64,000 nt of DNA from Winogradskyella sp. (GTDB lineage Bacteria; Bacteroidota; Bacteroidia; Flavobacteriales; Flavobacteriaceae): contig SHBX01000002.1 of the NCBI GenBank assembly GCA_004211785.1, positions 62,001 through 126,000 of the forward strand, written 5' to 3'. Below are positions 43,571 to 51,238 of the stretch, piece after piece; within the stretch, counting starts at the first letter, position 1; each line of letters opens with the position of its first letter. The notes under the pieces were generated by a model. The model made no database searches and was not told where the DNA came from. It worked only from the letters and a program-made list of their open reading frames with translations. Both the position numbers and the translations under genes were made by a program.

Positions 43571-45104
43571 TTGGTAATTCTATTTTAAAAGTGGTGAGTT
43601 TGTTATTAAGGTCTAAGCTGATGTTACCATCATGTTTTTCTATAATGCTCTTGGTGTAATACAAGCCTATGCCAAAACCTTTAACATCATGTTTATTGCC
43701 TTTTGGAACACGATAAAATTTCTCAAAAATACGCTCTTTACTTGCTTTTGTTAAGCTGTTGCCATTATCTGAAATATTAATATTGAAACTGTTTTTATTA
43801 GGAATCAAATCCACAGTAATAATATCGCCACCGTATTTTATGGCATTGTCTAAAATGTTATTTAATGCATTTTCAAAATGAAAAATATCCACCTTGGCTA
43901 TTAAGTTTTCAACTTTAAAGCTTGTTTGTATGGTTTTAGTTATGTTATGCGTTTGGTATCTTGAACTAAGAGAAGTTAGTAAAGCCACAACATCTATTTC
44001 TTCTTTGTTGAGCTCTAAACTCTCACTATCTAAAGTAGCGGTTTCCAGAAGTTTTTCAACCATAATATTTAACTTTGATAGCTGGTTAGAAGACATGTCA
44101 ATATATTTTTTTGTCTTCTTTTTATCTTCAATAACATTAAAGCTGTTAATACCTTCTAAGGCTGCGCCAATAGTAGCAATAGGTGTTTTAAATTCATGAG
44201 TAATATTGCTGATAAGGTCGTTTTTAACTTCAGCGAGTTGCTTTTGATGGTTTATAATTTTTAGAAGATAAAACAGACAGCTTATGACTGCTAAAACTAG
44301 AAGTGTAGATAATGCAATACCACTAAAACTTCGTTTTAAGATATTAAAAGTTTCATTATCAAAACTTAACTTCAATAAGCTTCCATTAGGCAAAAAAGTA
44401 GACTTCGATTCAACTTGTAAATCGTAATTTTCATATTCGCTTTTGGGTATGTTTTTGGTTAGCTCTTTCATGCGAGCTTGCAATAGATTGTCTGGTTTTT
44501 TTTCGAAATAAGCTAAGTGATGGTCTAGTTCTATTTTTTTTCGTTCAAAGTCTTCGATTAGAAGTTTGTTAACCTCTCTAACATCTAAAGAATCATTTTT
44601 AATTGATATAAATATTTTTGTAGAAAGCATCTGTATATCTGATGCATTAATTGATGGTTGGGTTCGCCTTATCCCTTCTAAAGTTTTTTTAATAGAGTCT
44701 GCAGAAATAGGATTATGTTTTTCATTGTGTGCTCTCATCATAGAGTCAGCACTAAACCCTCTAAATACAGATAGACTTTTTATTTCACTGGTATCTATTG
44801 TATCTATGGATTTAATCTTACCATTCTTTTCATCTATGTTTTTCAGTATTTTAGTAAAAGCACTATTTTCTTCAAATATTTCATTTGTAGAGGTTTCATC
44901 AAATGAAAAACCAACGCGTGTTTCTTTCGCTAAATTAGCATAGTAATCATCTACGGCTTTATCCAAACTCACCTGTACATCATTAATAAGTTGTTGCTTA
45001 TTTGTGAGGTAGTTTTTGTAATTCCAAAAGACCTGAATACCTATTGTAGCAATAATTACCAGTATAATCGTGTACAATATATATCTATAACGCTTATCAT
45101 TCAT
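43563..45104 (-). CDS. Sensor histidine kinase
   Basis: This 513-residue inner-membrane kinase has a first helix at 8-26, a periplasmic sensor region of about 230 residues with no recognised domain, and a second helix at 262-282. The HisKA box ISNITHEFKTPIA carries H303. The ATPase domain shows NALNNILDNAIKY, ISDNGNSLT and GFGIGLYYTKSI. It pairs with the overlapping response regulator. An exact TACTTTTG promoter box ends 4 bp before the ATG, so the transcript is probably leaderless. It is divergent from the secreted-protein and GLPGLI locus. Confidence 0.92.
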   Translation of the reverse strand: MNDKRYRYILYTIILVIIATIGIQVFWNYKNYLTNKQQLINDVQVSLDKAVDDYYANLAKETRVGFSFDETSTNEIFEENSAFTKILKNIDEKNGKIKSIDTIDTSEIKSLSVFRGFSADSMMRAHNEKHNPISADSIKKTLEGIRRTQPSINASDIQMLSTKIFISIKNDSLDVREVNKLLIEDFERKKIELDHHLAYFEKKPDNLLQARMKELTKNIPKSEYENYDLQVESKSTFLPNGSLLKLSFDNETFNILKRSFSGIALSTLLVLAVISCLFYLLKIINHQKQLAEVKNDLISNITHEFKTPIATIGAALEGINSFNVIEDKKKTKKYIDMSSNQLSKLNIMVEKLLETATLDSESLELNKEEIDVVALLTSLSSRYQTHNITKTIQTSFKVENLIAKVDIFHFENALNNILDNAIKYGGDIITVDLIPNKNSFNINISDNGNSLTKASKERIFEKFYRVPKGNKHDVKGFGIGLYYTKSIIEKHDGNISLDLNNKLTTFKIELPNG

Positions 45105-45108
45105 ATTT

Positions 45109-45116
45109 CAAAAGTA
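45109..45116 (-). promoter_or_regulatory. -7 promoter box of the two-component system
   Basis: On the minus strand this is TACTTTTG, an exact TAnnTTTG. It is 4 bp before the kinase ATG and about 28 bp from the GTTAAC repeats. No -33 TTTG is present, which fits an activator-dependent promoter. Confidence 0.6.
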
Positions 45117-45143
45117 AAAGTTATTCTTTACCTAGACTAATCG

Positions 45144-45169
45144 GTTAACACACGTTAACGTTGGTTAAC
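45144..45169. promoter_or_regulatory. Triple GTTAAC direct repeat, probable response-regulator operator
   Basis: GTTAAC occurs at 45144-45149, 45154-45159 and 45164-45169, exactly 10 bp apart, one helical turn. The array lies about 40-65 bp upstream of the predicted start sites of both divergent transcripts. This is the position and spacing expected for an OmpR-type activator. Confidence 0.65.
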
Positions 45170-45191
45170 TTTAAAACTAATTACAAGTTGC

Positions 45192-45199
45192 CATATTTG
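45192..45199 (+). promoter_or_regulatory. -7 promoter box of the GLPGLI locus
   Basis: CATATTTG differs from TAnnTTTG at the first base only. It is 27 bp before the ATG at 45227 and 22 bp after the GTTAAC array. Confidence 0.45.
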
Positions 45200-45226
45200 T
45201 AATGTACTAATCAAAAAACAAAATAA

Positions 45227-45598
45227 ATGAAGAATTTAATTACAGTATTAGCATTATGCCTTTCGGTATCAATTTTTGCTCAATCTCAAAATCTTAAAGG
45301 TGAAGTAAAAGTAACTGACGTAAAAGTAGAAAACGTAAAAATTGAAGTAGAAGTTGACTCAATTGAAGAAATAGAATCTACATTTACAATAGAAGATTTT
45401 AAGCAACTATTAGACGAAACTGAAGAAGGCGAGGACCTTACTTTTAAAATTAAGTGTAATGGCAAAAAAATGCCTAATGGACTTAAGTCTAGTATGAGTT
45501 ACGAAGTCAAAGGAAATACTAGCGACAAAGAAAGTTTTCTTAAAAATGTTGCTAAACTCAGAAAAGCAGCAATTAAATATTATCAATCAAAAAAATAA
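45227..45598 (+). CDS. Small secreted acidic protein, unknown function
   Basis: This 123-residue protein has a signal peptide (LALCLSVSIFA-Q) and a mature part of about 100 residues rich in Glu, Lys and Val. It includes the repeated pattern VKVTDVKVENVKIEVEV. No domain is recognised. It is the first gene after the response-regulator operator and lies 3 bp before the first GLPGLI gene, so it is likely part of that system's output. It should be periplasmic. Confidence 0.7.
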   Translation: MKNLITVLALCLSVSIFAQSQNLKGEVKVTDVKVENVKIEVEVDSIEEIESTFTIEDFKQLLDETEEGEDLTFKIKCNGKKMPNGLKSSMSYEVKGNTSDKESFLKNVAKLRKAAIKYYQSKK

Positions 45599-45601
45599 AA
45601 T

Positions 45602-46453
45602 ATGAAAACAATTGTTAGAGTAATCTTAGTAATGGCGTTGGTTTTTACCAGCGCTAATGCGCAAGATTTCCAAGGAATGGCGGTTTACAAGACTAGTCGT
45701 AAAATGGATATTAAGTTAGATAGCACACAAGTGAATGACGAAATGCAAAAGCAAATGCAAGCAATGTTGCGTAAGCAATTTCAGAAAACATTTACTTTAT
45801 CTTTTGATAAAGAAGCATCAGTTTACAAAGAAGATGAAGCTTTAGCACCGCCACAAGTAGGAGGCGGAAATATTCAAGTCATGGTTATTGGTGACGGCGG
45901 CGGCGGCGATATTTTGTACAAAAACACAAAAGATAATCGCTTTACGGACCAAAAAGATGTTTACGGAAAAATATTCTTAGTCAAGGATAAGTTAAAGCCA
46001 ATTGAGTGGAAGCTAGAATCTGAAACAAAGTTTATAGGCGAATACCAATGTTATAAAGCCACATTTACTAGAGAAATTGAAGTGGTTAAAAGTTCTAGCG
46101 TCAATACATCTATGGGTGATGATGAGAGAGATGTGAAGACTGAAAAGGAAACCCAAACCGTTACAGCTTGGTATACACCTAATATTCCAGTAAATAATGG
46201 GCCAGGTAATTACTATGGTTTGCCAGGGTTGATTTTGGAGGTTAGCACAGAAAATATGCAAATTATCTGTAGTAAAATTGTTTTAAACCCAGAGAAGAAA
46301 GTTAGTATTGAGGAACCAACAAAAGGAAAAGAAATTAATCAAGAAAAGTACGACAAGGTTATGGAGAAAAAGAGGAAAGAAATGATGGAGCGTTATGCAC
46401 CTCGTAAAGGTAGTCGGGATGGAGAAAATGTCCATATTAGAATTGGCGGATAA
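45602..46453 (+). CDS. GLPGLI family protein (copy 1)
   Basis: This 283-residue protein has a signal peptide (VFTSANAQDF). It carries the signature YYGLPGLILEVST near residue 205, preceded by VTAWYTPNIPVNNGP. The N-terminal half holds SFDKEASVYKEDE, shared with the two following paralogues. The family is almost restricted to Bacteroidota, is predicted to be periplasmic or outer-membrane associated, and has no assigned biochemical role. A glycine-rich stretch (VIGDGGGGDI) is specific to this copy. Confidence 0.88.
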   Translation: MKTIVRVILVMALVFTSANAQDFQGMAVYKTSRKMDIKLDSTQVNDEMQKQMQAMLRKQFQKTFTLSFDKEASVYKEDEALAPPQVGGGNIQVMVIGDGGGGDILYKNTKDNRFTDQKDVYGKIFLVKDKLKPIEWKLESETKFIGEYQCYKATFTREIEVVKSSSVNTSMGDDERDVKTEKETQTVTAWYTPNIPVNNGPGNYYGLPGLILEVSTENMQIICSKIVLNPEKKVSIEEPTKGKEINQEKYDKVMEKKRKEMMERYAPRKGSRDGENVHIRIGG

Positions 46454-46508
46454 TTGATGACTCTGTTAATGTTTTTGTAAACAGAACAGAAATTGTTTAA
46501 TGATTATG

Positions 46509-46516
46509 TAGTTTTG
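46509..46516 (+). promoter_or_regulatory. -7 promoter box before GLPGLI copy 2
   Basis: TAGTTTTG matches TAnnTTTG exactly, 30 bp before ATG 46547. It lies inside the longer in-frame extension that begins at TTG 46493 and so supports the later start. Confidence 0.5.
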
Positions 46517-46546
46517 TTAGACAAAAACTATCAACTTTATATTATC

Positions 46547-47377
46547 ATGAAATCAATTTTTTTCAAATTAGGAATCTTTATAGCTATAGTCGGTATTTCT
46601 TTTCAAGCTCAAGCTCAAGAATTTCAAGGCAAAGCATATTATTTTTCAAAATCTAAAATGGATTTAGGACGTTGGGGTGCTCGACTGAGCGAAGCTCAAA
46701 AAAAGCAAGTCGCAGCTCGTATGAAGAATAGACTAGAAAAAACATATGTTTTAACATTCAATAAAACAGAATCGTTCTTTAAAGAAGACGAAAAGCTTGA
46801 CGCCATGTCTGGTGCAACAGATTCTTGGGGAAAAAACTTTACACAAGGCGATTCATACAAAAACGTAAAAGATAATCAGTTGATTCAGACTCAAGAGTTT
46901 TATGGTAAGAAGTTTTTAGTAAATGACAAATTGCAAAAAATAGAATGGAAGATGGGTTCAGAAACAAAACAAATAGGAAATTATACATGTTTTAAAGCCA
47001 TGGCTTTAATACCGTCTGATGAATTATCTTGGTATAATTTTTCATGGGATAAGCTAAGACGCCAAGAGCCTCAAGCAGATTCTACAGGAGTAGTTAAAGA
47101 ACCTGAAATTAAAATGACTCAGGTTGAGGCATGGTACACACTACAAATCCCTGTAAGTCATGGACCATCTGAATATTGGGGGTTGCCTGGTCTTATTCTA
47201 GAGGTTAGTGCAGATAATAATACAATGTTATGTTCTAAAATTGTAATTAATCCAAAAGAAGTAATTGAGATTAAAGCACCAAAACGAGGCGAAGAAATTA
47301 ATAAAGAAGACTACCAAGCCACAGTAGTAGATAAAATGAAAGATTTTAGAAATAATAGAGGCCGTCGTAGAGGTTAA
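46547..47377 (+). CDS. GLPGLI family protein (copy 2)
   Basis: From ATG 46547 the protein is 276 residues, with signal peptide SFQAQAQEF. It shares with copies 1 and 3 the order FQGKAYYFSKSKMD, TFNKTESFFKEDE, KIEWKMGSETKQIGNYTCFKA and WGLPGLILEVSAD. It is closer to copy 3 than to copy 1, including the LSEAQKKQVAARMKNRLEK helix. This suggests local duplication followed by divergence. The C-terminus is basic (RGRRRG). Function is unknown. Confidence 0.88.
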   Translation: MKSIFFKLGIFIAIVGISFQAQAQEFQGKAYYFSKSKMDLGRWGARLSEAQKKQVAARMKNRLEKTYVLTFNKTESFFKEDEKLDAMSGATDSWGKNFTQGDSYKNVKDNQLIQTQEFYGKKFLVNDKLQKIEWKMGSETKQIGNYTCFKAMALIPSDELSWYNFSWDKLRRQEPQADSTGVVKEPEIKMTQVEAWYTLQIPVSHGPSEYWGLPGLILEVSADNNTMLCSKIVINPKEVIEIKAPKRGEEINKEDYQATVVDKMKDFRNNRGRRRG

Positions 47378-47467
47378 TTTCTTTAACTCAAGTTTAACAG
47401 AGTCCGATTTAACTTTTTGTCTCTTTGCTAGTCTTAATGTATGTAACATTAAGTTAAAACAATAAAA

Positions 47468-48343
47468 ATGAAATTATCTCTACTTAAAACATTTGCACTA
47501 TCATTCGTAATATGTGTAAGTTCAATGTCATTTGGTCAGCAATCTTTTCAGGGAAAAGCGTATTACCAAACAAAAACAACAATGGATATGAGTCAATTTG
47601 GTGGTGGGCGACAGTTAAGTCCAGACCAAATAAAACGTATCGAAGACAGAATGAAGAGTTTTCTTGAAAAACAGTACACACTTGTTTTTAATAAGGAAGA
47701 ATCCATTTACAAAGAGGAAGAACGCCTAGAAGCTCAAGGTTCTGGAGGTTTTGGAGGATTTGCAAGTAGTTTCACTGGCGGTCCAAAATATAAAAATGTT
47801 AAGTCTAAAGAATTATTACAAGATCAAGAGTTTTTTGGGAAGAAATTTTTAATCAAAGATGAGTTGAAAAATTTAGAGTGGAAGATGGGTACAGAAACCA
47901 AACAGATTGGTAACTATACAGCCTTTAAAGCAACGGCAACAAAACCTGTTACTGGTTTTGATTGGCGAAGCATAAGAAGACGTGGAGGTAATGACAACGA
48001 AAAGAAAAAAGACTCGACAGCCAAAAAATCTGATGACCCAATGGATGAGATAGAGATTCCAAAAACAGTTGAGGTTACGGCATGGTACACACCTCAGGTT
48101 CCAATTAACCAAGGGCCAGATGATTTTTGGGGATTACCAGGTTTAATTTTAGAAGTCAACTTTGATCGTACTACAATTTTATGTACTAAGATTGTCATGA
48201 ATCCTAAAGAGAAAGATAACATTGATAAGCCAGATAAAGGCGAAGTTGTTACTCAAGAAGAGTATACAAAAATTACTATGGAAAAGATGCAAGAGTTCAG
48301 AGACAGTCGTGGTAGAGGACGAGGAAGAGGACGACGAAATTAA
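47468..48343 (+). CDS. GLPGLI family protein (copy 3)
   Basis: This 291-residue protein has signal peptide ISSMSFGQQ-like and the conserved blocks FQGKAYYQTKTTMD, FNKEESIYKEEE, NLEWKMGTETKQIGNYT and WGLPGLILEVNFD. A charged insertion (RRRGGNDNEKKKDSTAKK) is specific to this copy. The C-terminus is very Arg/Gly-rich. Three TTTAAC motifs at 47382, 47393 and 47408 lie upstream. They resemble half of the GTTAAC operator, so the copy may have an additional regulated promoter. The TonB-type barrel gene follows after 46 bp. Confidence 0.88.
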   Translation: MKLSLLKTFALSFVICVSSMSFGQQSFQGKAYYQTKTTMDMSQFGGGRQLSPDQIKRIEDRMKSFLEKQYTLVFNKEESIYKEEERLEAQGSGGFGGFASSFTGGPKYKNVKSKELLQDQEFFGKKFLIKDELKNLEWKMGTETKQIGNYTAFKATATKPVTGFDWRSIRRRGGNDNEKKKDSTAKKSDDPMDEIEIPKTVEVTAWYTPQVPINQGPDDFWGLPGLILEVNFDRTTILCTKIVMNPKEKDNIDKPDKGEVVTQEEYTKITMEKMQEFRDSRGRGRGRGRRN

Positions 48344-48389
48344 TTCTTAATCATTTCATCATCAATTCAAACTAACAACCAGAGAAAAA

Positions 48390-51170
48390 ATGAAAAAAAT
48401 TATAACGCTACTAGCACTAATAGTAGCAGTAAGCTCCTATTCGCAAGTTAAACTTTCGGGAGTCGTAAAAGATAGTATTGGTCAGCCTCTTGAGCTTGCC
48501 AATGTTATTGCCATAAATCAAGAGACAAAGGCATTAGAGTCTTATGGTATCACAGATAGTAAAGGCTCATATAAGTTATCACTTGGAAAAAATGGTAAGT
48601 ATAATCTGCAAGTCACATACATTGGTATGAAAACCATTAACATGGTTATTGAAACTAAAGAGGCAGATATTAAAAAGGATTTTACAATGATGCTAGACAA
48701 TGCACTAGATGCTGTGGAGTTAACTTATGAAATGCCTGTGACGATTAAAGGAGATACCATAGTCTACAATGCAGATTCCTTTAAAAATGGCTCGGAACGG
48801 AAACTCGGTGATGTTTTAGAAAAATTACCTGGAGTAGAAATTAATGATAATGGGCAAATAGAAGTCGAAGGAAATGTAGTGCAAAAAGTCACCGTTAATG
48901 GAAAAGACTTTTTTGATGGCGACTCTAAATTGGCGACTGAAAACATCCCGTCAAATGCAGTAGATAAGATTGAAGTATTACGTAATTTTTCTGAAGTTGG
49001 ACAACTAAGAAGCGTAACAAACAATCAGAATAGTGTTGCTATAAATATTAAACTCAAAGAAGGAAAAGAAAATTTCTGGTTTGGAGATATTACAGCAGGT
49101 GTTGGTTCTGCACCATCACCAAATGACGAATTATATTTAGTACAGCCCAAACTGTTTTATTATAGTCCAAAATATAGTGTCAATGTTATCGGTGACATGA
49201 ATAATATTGGCGAGCCAGCTTTGTCAAATCGTGACTTGCGAAATTTTGGAGGCGGCTTTAGGGCTCCGAGTAGAGATAGTGGTACAAATCTTAATTTAGG
49301 AAATAATGGGTTAAGTGGATTGGCAAATTCTAGAAATGCTCAGCAAGTAGAATCAAAGTTATTAGCGACTAATTTTAGTTATTCGCCAAATAAAGCTTTA
49401 GATTTAAGTGGGTTCTTAATTTATAATACAACGCGATTAAGAACACGTCAAGAAAGTTTTATCCGTTATACAGATCCAGATTTAGGAATTCCAGATGAAG
49501 AAACTATAAATACTGGTAGAGAAGCATCTGATCAAGGTTTGGTAAAACTAAGTGCGTCTTACAAACCAAACCCAAATAATCAGTTAGATTATGATGTATT
49601 GGCGCAGTTGTCAAAGGACTCTGAGCGTCAGACCGAGATTTCTTCTGTAATAGGTACAACAACTCAATTAGATGAGGTGTCACCTTTTAGTATTAACCAA
49701 AACTTGAACTATTATTATACGCTTAACGAGAACAATATTTTTGCATTCGAAGCACAGCATTTAATTAAAGACGAAGACCCATTTTACGATGCGTTTTTAA
49801 ATAATGACCCAACAAATAATGATAATGGTTTTGGAAATATTCCACCTGCAGTAGACGAGGATGCTTATGACGAAACCGCTGAGCAATTAGGCTTAGATAG
49901 AAGTTTAAACTTTTATAATCTTGGACAGAACCAACGCGTAAAGTCTAATCAATTAGATGCCAAATTAGATTATTATAATATCTTAAACCCTAAGAGTAAC
50001 ATCAGTTTCACTTTAGGAACGATAGTAAGTAGACAGGATTATAATTCTAATATTTTTCAGTTTTTAGATGAAAATGACCCTAGTAATACGCAAGATGCAA
50101 ACCCTACAATTGATGATTTAGATGGTAATCCATTAGGCGCAGTTAATGATACGCAGTATAACTTTAGTGATGTGTATTTAGCAACACGATATAATGTAAG
50201 AACAGGTAAGTTTACATTTAGACCAGGAGTTTCTTTACATGCTTATGGTAACCAAAACACACAATTTGGAAATGAATTTAAAGATAATTTCTTTAGAGTT
50301 TTACCAGAATTTGAAGCACGAGTACAGTTCAAAAAATCGGAGAGTCTTCAGTTTAATTATCGTATGAGTAATCAATTTACAGATGTGACTAACCTTGCCG
50401 AAGGATTAGTGCTTAATAATTTTGATGCTTTAGCTTATGGTAATTCCGAATTGCAAAATGGCTTGTCTCATAACCTTCGTTTGTTTTATAGAAGCTTCAA
50501 TTTGTTTAATAATACTAATGTATTTGCCTTTGTAAATTATAATAAGAATATTGACCAAATTAGAACTATAGCAGATTTTGAAAATGTAATTACTACGAGT
50601 ACATTTTTTAATTCACAGTTTGCTGACGAAACTTTAACAGCATCTGGTCGATGGGACAAAAGATTTGGTAAAATAAGAACAGCATTACGTGCGACTTTTA
50701 ATTACAGTTTACGTAATCAGTTTATACAAGGTAGACAATCTACAAATGAAACGTTTTCACAATCGTATAGACCGGAGTTTAGAACCAATTTTAGAGAAGC
50801 ACCAAATGTGAGGTTACGTTATGAGTATACTGTAAGTAATACAGACCAAGGTACGCGTAGTACAAAAATTATTACCAATGCTCCATCTATAAGATTTGAT
50901 GCTTACATCTGGGATTCTGTAACATTTGTAACAGACTATACATACAGAAACCAAGATGTAGAAGGTGTGTCAGAATCTTTCCAAACATGGAGCGCACGTT
51001 TAGGTTATAGAAAGGATAGAGATGCAAAATGGGAATATGAGATTAGAGCGAACAACATCCTAAATATTGATGCAAATATCAATAACAATGTTGGTAATTT
51101 CTCGGTATCTAATTCAGCAACATTCTTACAACCACGTTTTATAACGTTTAGAGCTATTTACACGCTTTAG
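48390..51170 (+). CDS. Outer-membrane beta-barrel protein with carboxypeptidase-regulatory-like N-domain (TonB-dependent receptor type)
   Basis: This 926-residue protein has signal peptide LIVAVSSYSQ. Residues 20-105 form a carboxypeptidase-regulatory-like domain (LSGVVKDSIGQPLELANV). A plug-like region follows (GDVLEKLPGVEINDNGQIEVEG...VTVNGKDFFDG), then a long beta-barrel of the OMP_b-brl_3 type ending FLQPRFITFRAIYTL. Related proteins are often co-located with GLPGLI genes, suggesting that they work together at the outer membrane. The ligand is not known. It is the last gene of the locus and is followed by a hairpin terminator. Confidence 0.88.
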   Translation: MKKIITLLALIVAVSSYSQVKLSGVVKDSIGQPLELANVIAINQETKALESYGITDSKGSYKLSLGKNGKYNLQVTYIGMKTINMVIETKEADIKKDFTMMLDNALDAVELTYEMPVTIKGDTIVYNADSFKNGSERKLGDVLEKLPGVEINDNGQIEVEGNVVQKVTVNGKDFFDGDSKLATENIPSNAVDKIEVLRNFSEVGQLRSVTNNQNSVAINIKLKEGKENFWFGDITAGVGSAPSPNDELYLVQPKLFYYSPKYSVNVIGDMNNIGEPALSNRDLRNFGGGFRAPSRDSGTNLNLGNNGLSGLANSRNAQQVESKLLATNFSYSPNKALDLSGFLIYNTTRLRTRQESFIRYTDPDLGIPDEETINTGREASDQGLVKLSASYKPNPNNQLDYDVLAQLSKDSERQTEISSVIGTTTQLDEVSPFSINQNLNYYYTLNENNIFAFEAQHLIKDEDPFYDAFLNNDPTNNDNGFGNIPPAVDEDAYDETAEQLGLDRSLNFYNLGQNQRVKSNQLDAKLDYYNILNPKSNISFTLGTIVSRQDYNSNIFQFLDENDPSNTQDANPTIDDLDGNPLGAVNDTQYNFSDVYLATRYNVRTGKFTFRPGVSLHAYGNQNTQFGNEFKDNFFRVLPEFEARVQFKKSESLQFNYRMSNQFTDVTNLAEGLVLNNFDALAYGNSELQNGLSHNLRLFYRSFNLFNNTNVFAFVNYNKNIDQIRTIADFENVITTSTFFNSQFADETLTASGRWDKRFGKIRTALRATFNYSLRNQFIQGRQSTNETFSQSYRPEFRTNFREAPNVRLRYEYTVSNTDQGTRSTKIITNAPSIRFDAYIWDSVTFVTDYTYRNQDVEGVSESFQTWSARLGYRKDRDAKWEYEIRANNILNIDANINNNVGNFSVSNSATFLQPRFITFRAIYTL

Positions 51171-51191
51171 GAATACTATTTATAGAATTAT

Positions 51192-51238
51192 AGCCTTCTC
51201 TGGTCACTGAGCGTAGTCGAAGTGGAGAAGGCTTTTTG
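51192..51238 (+). terminator. Terminator whose loop is a palindromic repeat element
   Basis: AGCCTTCTC (51192-51200) pairs with GAGAAGGCT (51225-51233), followed by TTTT. Inside is CACT (51205-51208), GAGCGTAGTCGA (51209-51220) and AGTG (51221-51224). That is the same core-plus-arms structure found inside metH at 61556-61575. A repeat element thus forms part of a working terminator. Confidence 0.75.

Noticed and set aside
46679..46697. CTGAGCGAAG in GLPGLI copy 2, similar to the palindromic repeat core
   Set aside because: Only part of the core matches, the arms are not complementary, and the encoded LSEAQ is conserved in a paralogue as ordinary protein sequence.
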